Shown in pieces: positions 62,400-64,000 of a stretch of DNA of 64,000 nucleotides. Source of the DNA: Imbroritus primus (GTDB lineage Bacteria; Pseudomonadota; Gammaproteobacteria; Burkholderiales; Burkholderiaceae); contig NZ_OZ201293.1 in NCBI RefSeq assembly GCF_964332355.1, positions 1,550,001 to 1,614,000 of the forward strand, written 5' to 3'. The notes beneath the pieces were generated by a model. The model saw nothing but the letters and a program-made list of their open reading frames with translations, did no database searches and was not told the origin of the DNA. Each line of letters starts with the position of its first letter. The first letter of the stretch is position 1. A program made the position numbers and the translations under genes.

Positions 62400-63116
62400 C
62401 TACGCTGCGGACGCCGCGCGCCCGGCACGGGCCTCGCGGACAAACTGCAGCAGGTCGTTCATATCGTGCCCGGTACCTTGTGGCACCACATCGAGCTGCT
62501 CCGGCGGGTGACCGGCGCGGTTGATCCAGAAGGCGGTATAGCCGTACCACGCCGCCCCGCATGCGTCCCAGCCGTTCGACGAGACGAAAAGAATGTCGCG
62601 CGCCGGCACGCCGAACGTGGCCGGGCCCAGCGCATAGGCTTCCGGCGCGGTCTTGAACAGGCGCACCGGCTCCACGCTCAGCACGGCCTCGAACAGCCCG
62701 CCCATGCCTGCGCTCTTGACTGCGATGTCGAGCATCTCGGGATTGCCGTTAGAGAGAATGCCCAGCGGCAAACCCATCTCGCGCAACTGCCGCAGCACAC
62801 CCGCATTCTCGGGAAACGCCGACAGGCAGCTGTACTCCTTCATCAGTTGCGCGCACTGCGTCTCGCTCAGCGCCAACTCGAGGCGGGCAGCCGCGTAACG
62901 CAATGCGTCCTGCGTAATGTCCCAGAACGGCTTGTAATACTCGCCACCCGGCCCGGCCAGCGAACGCAGCCGGGTGTAGTCGATCTGTCGGTCGCGCCAC
63001 AGCAGCGCCAGCGCATTGCCCTTGCCCGGAAATAGCTGCTCGGCGCGCGCCGCGACGGAATACACGTCGAACAGTGTTCCGTAGGCATCGAACAGGACGG
63101 CGCGGATGGCAGACAT
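62400..63116 (-). CDS. Haloacid dehalogenase, type II
   Basis: A 238-residue HAD hydrolase of the L-2-haloacid dehalogenase type. The nucleophile is in RAVLFDAYGTLFDVYSVA near residue 9. GILSNGNPEMLDIAVKSAG is motif II, a Lys follows, and FVSSNGWDACGAAWYGYTAFW near 176 is the acidic/aromatic signature of true type II dehalogenases. These convert L-2-haloacids to D-2-hydroxyacids. Substrate use is untested, and relatives can be general phosphatases. It ends 65 bp before aceB on the same strand, and glyoxylate or hydroxyacid products would connect the two. Confidence 0.9.
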   Translation of the reverse strand: MSAIRAVLFDAYGTLFDVYSVAARAEQLFPGKGNALALLWRDRQIDYTRLRSLAGPGGEYYKPFWDITQDALRYAAARLELALSETQCAQLMKEYSCLSAFPENAGVLRQLREMGLPLGILSNGNPEMLDIAVKSAGMGGLFEAVLSVEPVRLFKTAPEAYALGPATFGVPARDILFVSSNGWDACGAAWYGYTAFWINRAGHPPEQLDVVPQGTGHDMNDLLQFVREARAGRAASAA

Positions 63117-63202
63117 GGGCAGCGGCGCGAGGCGCCGGTTTAGTCAATCGGATAACGCATTGTAGGAAGCCGGTGCGACAGCAGAAAGACGCCGACGGTC
63201 AC

Positions 63203-63231
63203 TTGATCTTTTACTTTTAAGTACATAATCT
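63203..63231 (+). promoter_or_regulatory. Promoter candidate of the LysR gene with an internal short palindrome
   Basis: TTGATC (63,203-63,208), 17-bp spacer, TAATCT (63,226-63,231). Within the spacer lies TACTT-TT-AAGTA (63,212-63,223), a short inverted repeat. The region also serves the divergent dehalogenase-aceB pair, so a LysR-type site here would fit autoregulation and activation of aceB. It is called by eye. Confidence 0.45.
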
Positions 63232-63291
63232 TGCGTCATTCCAGACAAAATACTGCGGTTTTCTGCAGACTCAGCCGGATATCAGTGCTCG

Positions 63292-64000
63292 ATGAGCCAC
63301 CTCAAGCAGCTTGAAACCTTCGTGGCCGTCGCCTCCCGCGGCAGTCTGTCTGCCGCCGCCAGCGCCGAAGGCGTGGCGCCGGCCATCATCGGACGCCGTC
63401 TGACTGCGCTCGAGGAGCGGCTGGGCGTCAAGCTGATGGTCCGCACCACGCGCAAGCTCAGTCTGACGTTCGAAGGCGCGGCCTTTCTGGAGGATTGCCA
63501 GCGCATCCTGAACGACCTGCACAATGCCGAGGCCAGCGTCTCGGCCGGCGGCGTCAAGGCCAGCGGCCATCTGCGCATCACCGCTCCGGCCGGCTATGGG
63601 CGGCGGCACGTCGCGCCGCTCGTGCCGCGCTTTCTGGAGGCGCATCCGGACGTTTCGCTGACTCTCGATCTTTCTGACCGGGTTGTCGATCTTGTCAACG
63701 AAGGCTTCGATTGCGCCATCCGGCTCGGCGACCTGCCGGATTCCAGCCTGGTCTCGATCCGCCTGGCCGACACGCGCCGCGTGGTGGTGGCGACCCCCGA
63801 CTACCTGGCCCGACATGGCACGCCCGCCACGCTGGACGATCTCAATCACGCCAACTGCCTGTCGTTCGGCGCTGGTGCGGCGCAACGCGGCTGGGTCTTC
63901 CAGCAGGACGGCCAGACTGTGATGGTGAAGATCGCCGGCACCATGGAATGCACCGACGGCGCCGTTCTGCACGAATGGTGCCTGCAGGGCCACGGGCTGG
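63292..64000 (+). CDS. LysR-family regulator, 3' end missing
   Basis: The first 236 residues of a LysR regulator, cut by the right edge of the window. The HTH (residues 1-60) reads MSHLKQLETFVAVASRGSLS and AAASAEGVAPAIIGRRLTALE. The effector domain begins at about 90 (GHLRITAPAGYGRRHVAPLVP, DLVNEGFDCAIRLGDLPDSS), which is the AaeR/CrgA-like subgroup. It is divergent from the dehalogenase-aceB genes with 175 bp between, so it may control them. The effector is unknown. Confidence 0.9.
   Translation, partial: MSHLKQLETFVAVASRGSLSAAASAEGVAPAIIGRRLTALEERLGVKLMVRTTRKLSLTFEGAAFLEDCQRILNDLHNAEASVSAGGVKASGHLRITAPAGYGRRHVAPLVPRFLEAHPDVSLTLDLSDRVVDLVNEGFDCAIRLGDLPDSSLVSIRLADTRRVVVATPDYLARHGTPATLDDLNHANCLSFGAGAAQRGWVFQQDGQTVMVKIAGTMECTDGAVLHEWCLQGHGL

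Overview
The window is a high-GC stretch of a beta-proteobacterial chromosome, most likely Cupriavidus or a close Ralstonia-type Burkholderiales. Gene order supports this: tmk-holB-pilZ-tatD, smc-zipA-ligA-def, dapC-dapD-dapE-prmB, radA-alr/lplT and tsaB-rimI-uracil-DNA glycosylase. Genes are dense, start-stop overlaps are frequent, and the codons are GC-rich at the third position. I saw no rRNA, tRNA, CRISPR array, transposase or integrase. The genus is an inference from synteny and was not checked by any search.

1-7,500: the tail of an XRE-type regulator, then a leftward operon mltG-tmk-holB-pilZ-tatD-ankyrin protein (wall polymerisation, dTTP synthesis, replication, pilus and nuclease functions). 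Divergent from it are ygfZ, a DUF4936 gene and an NRDE gene. 7,475-12,176: a leftward acyl-CoA operon of a fused hydratase/dehydrogenase, two hotdog thioesterases, an HSL-type esterase and a GNAT protein. 12,648-17,347: selO-msrB-yciB-bolA-parvulin-serB, with a clear terminator after the parvulin gene. 17,497-21,055: metC, a secreted unknown and rimO, all leftward.

21,257-24,592 holds a 1,111-residue orphan protein of visibly lower GC. It sits between rimO and def and is cut off from def by a hairpin terminator. 24,821-33,868: def, ligA, zipA, smc and a DMT exporter, leftward. 33,970-41,628: lysine/diaminopimelate genes (dapC, dapD, dapE) with an ArsC-like protein, prmB, an ABC-F ATPase and a small unknown.

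42,152-44,806 is a second accessory pocket beside dsbB. It contains a decayed ankyrin fragment and an intact 713-residue orphan with ankyrin-like segments. 44,844-50,649 is a catabolic island: a divergent GntR regulator, a promoter overlapped at its start point by a perfect 18-bp palindrome, a DJ-1/PfpI protein, a four-component Rieske oxygenase and a Bug-type periplasmic binding protein. The oxygenase large subunit has a 26-residue spacer in its Rieske motif instead of about 17. As I recall, that is the hallmark of methanesulfonate monooxygenase, so this is the best candidate here for an under-described pathway.

50,761-58,602: radA, alr, lplT, a DUF1853 gene, a family-4-type uracil-DNA glycosylase, rimI, tsaB and an acyl-CoA-binding protein. 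58,626-64,000: an MFS exporter with an SRPBCC protein, a terminator, malate synthase aceB, a haloacid dehalogenase and a divergent LysR regulator cut by the window end.
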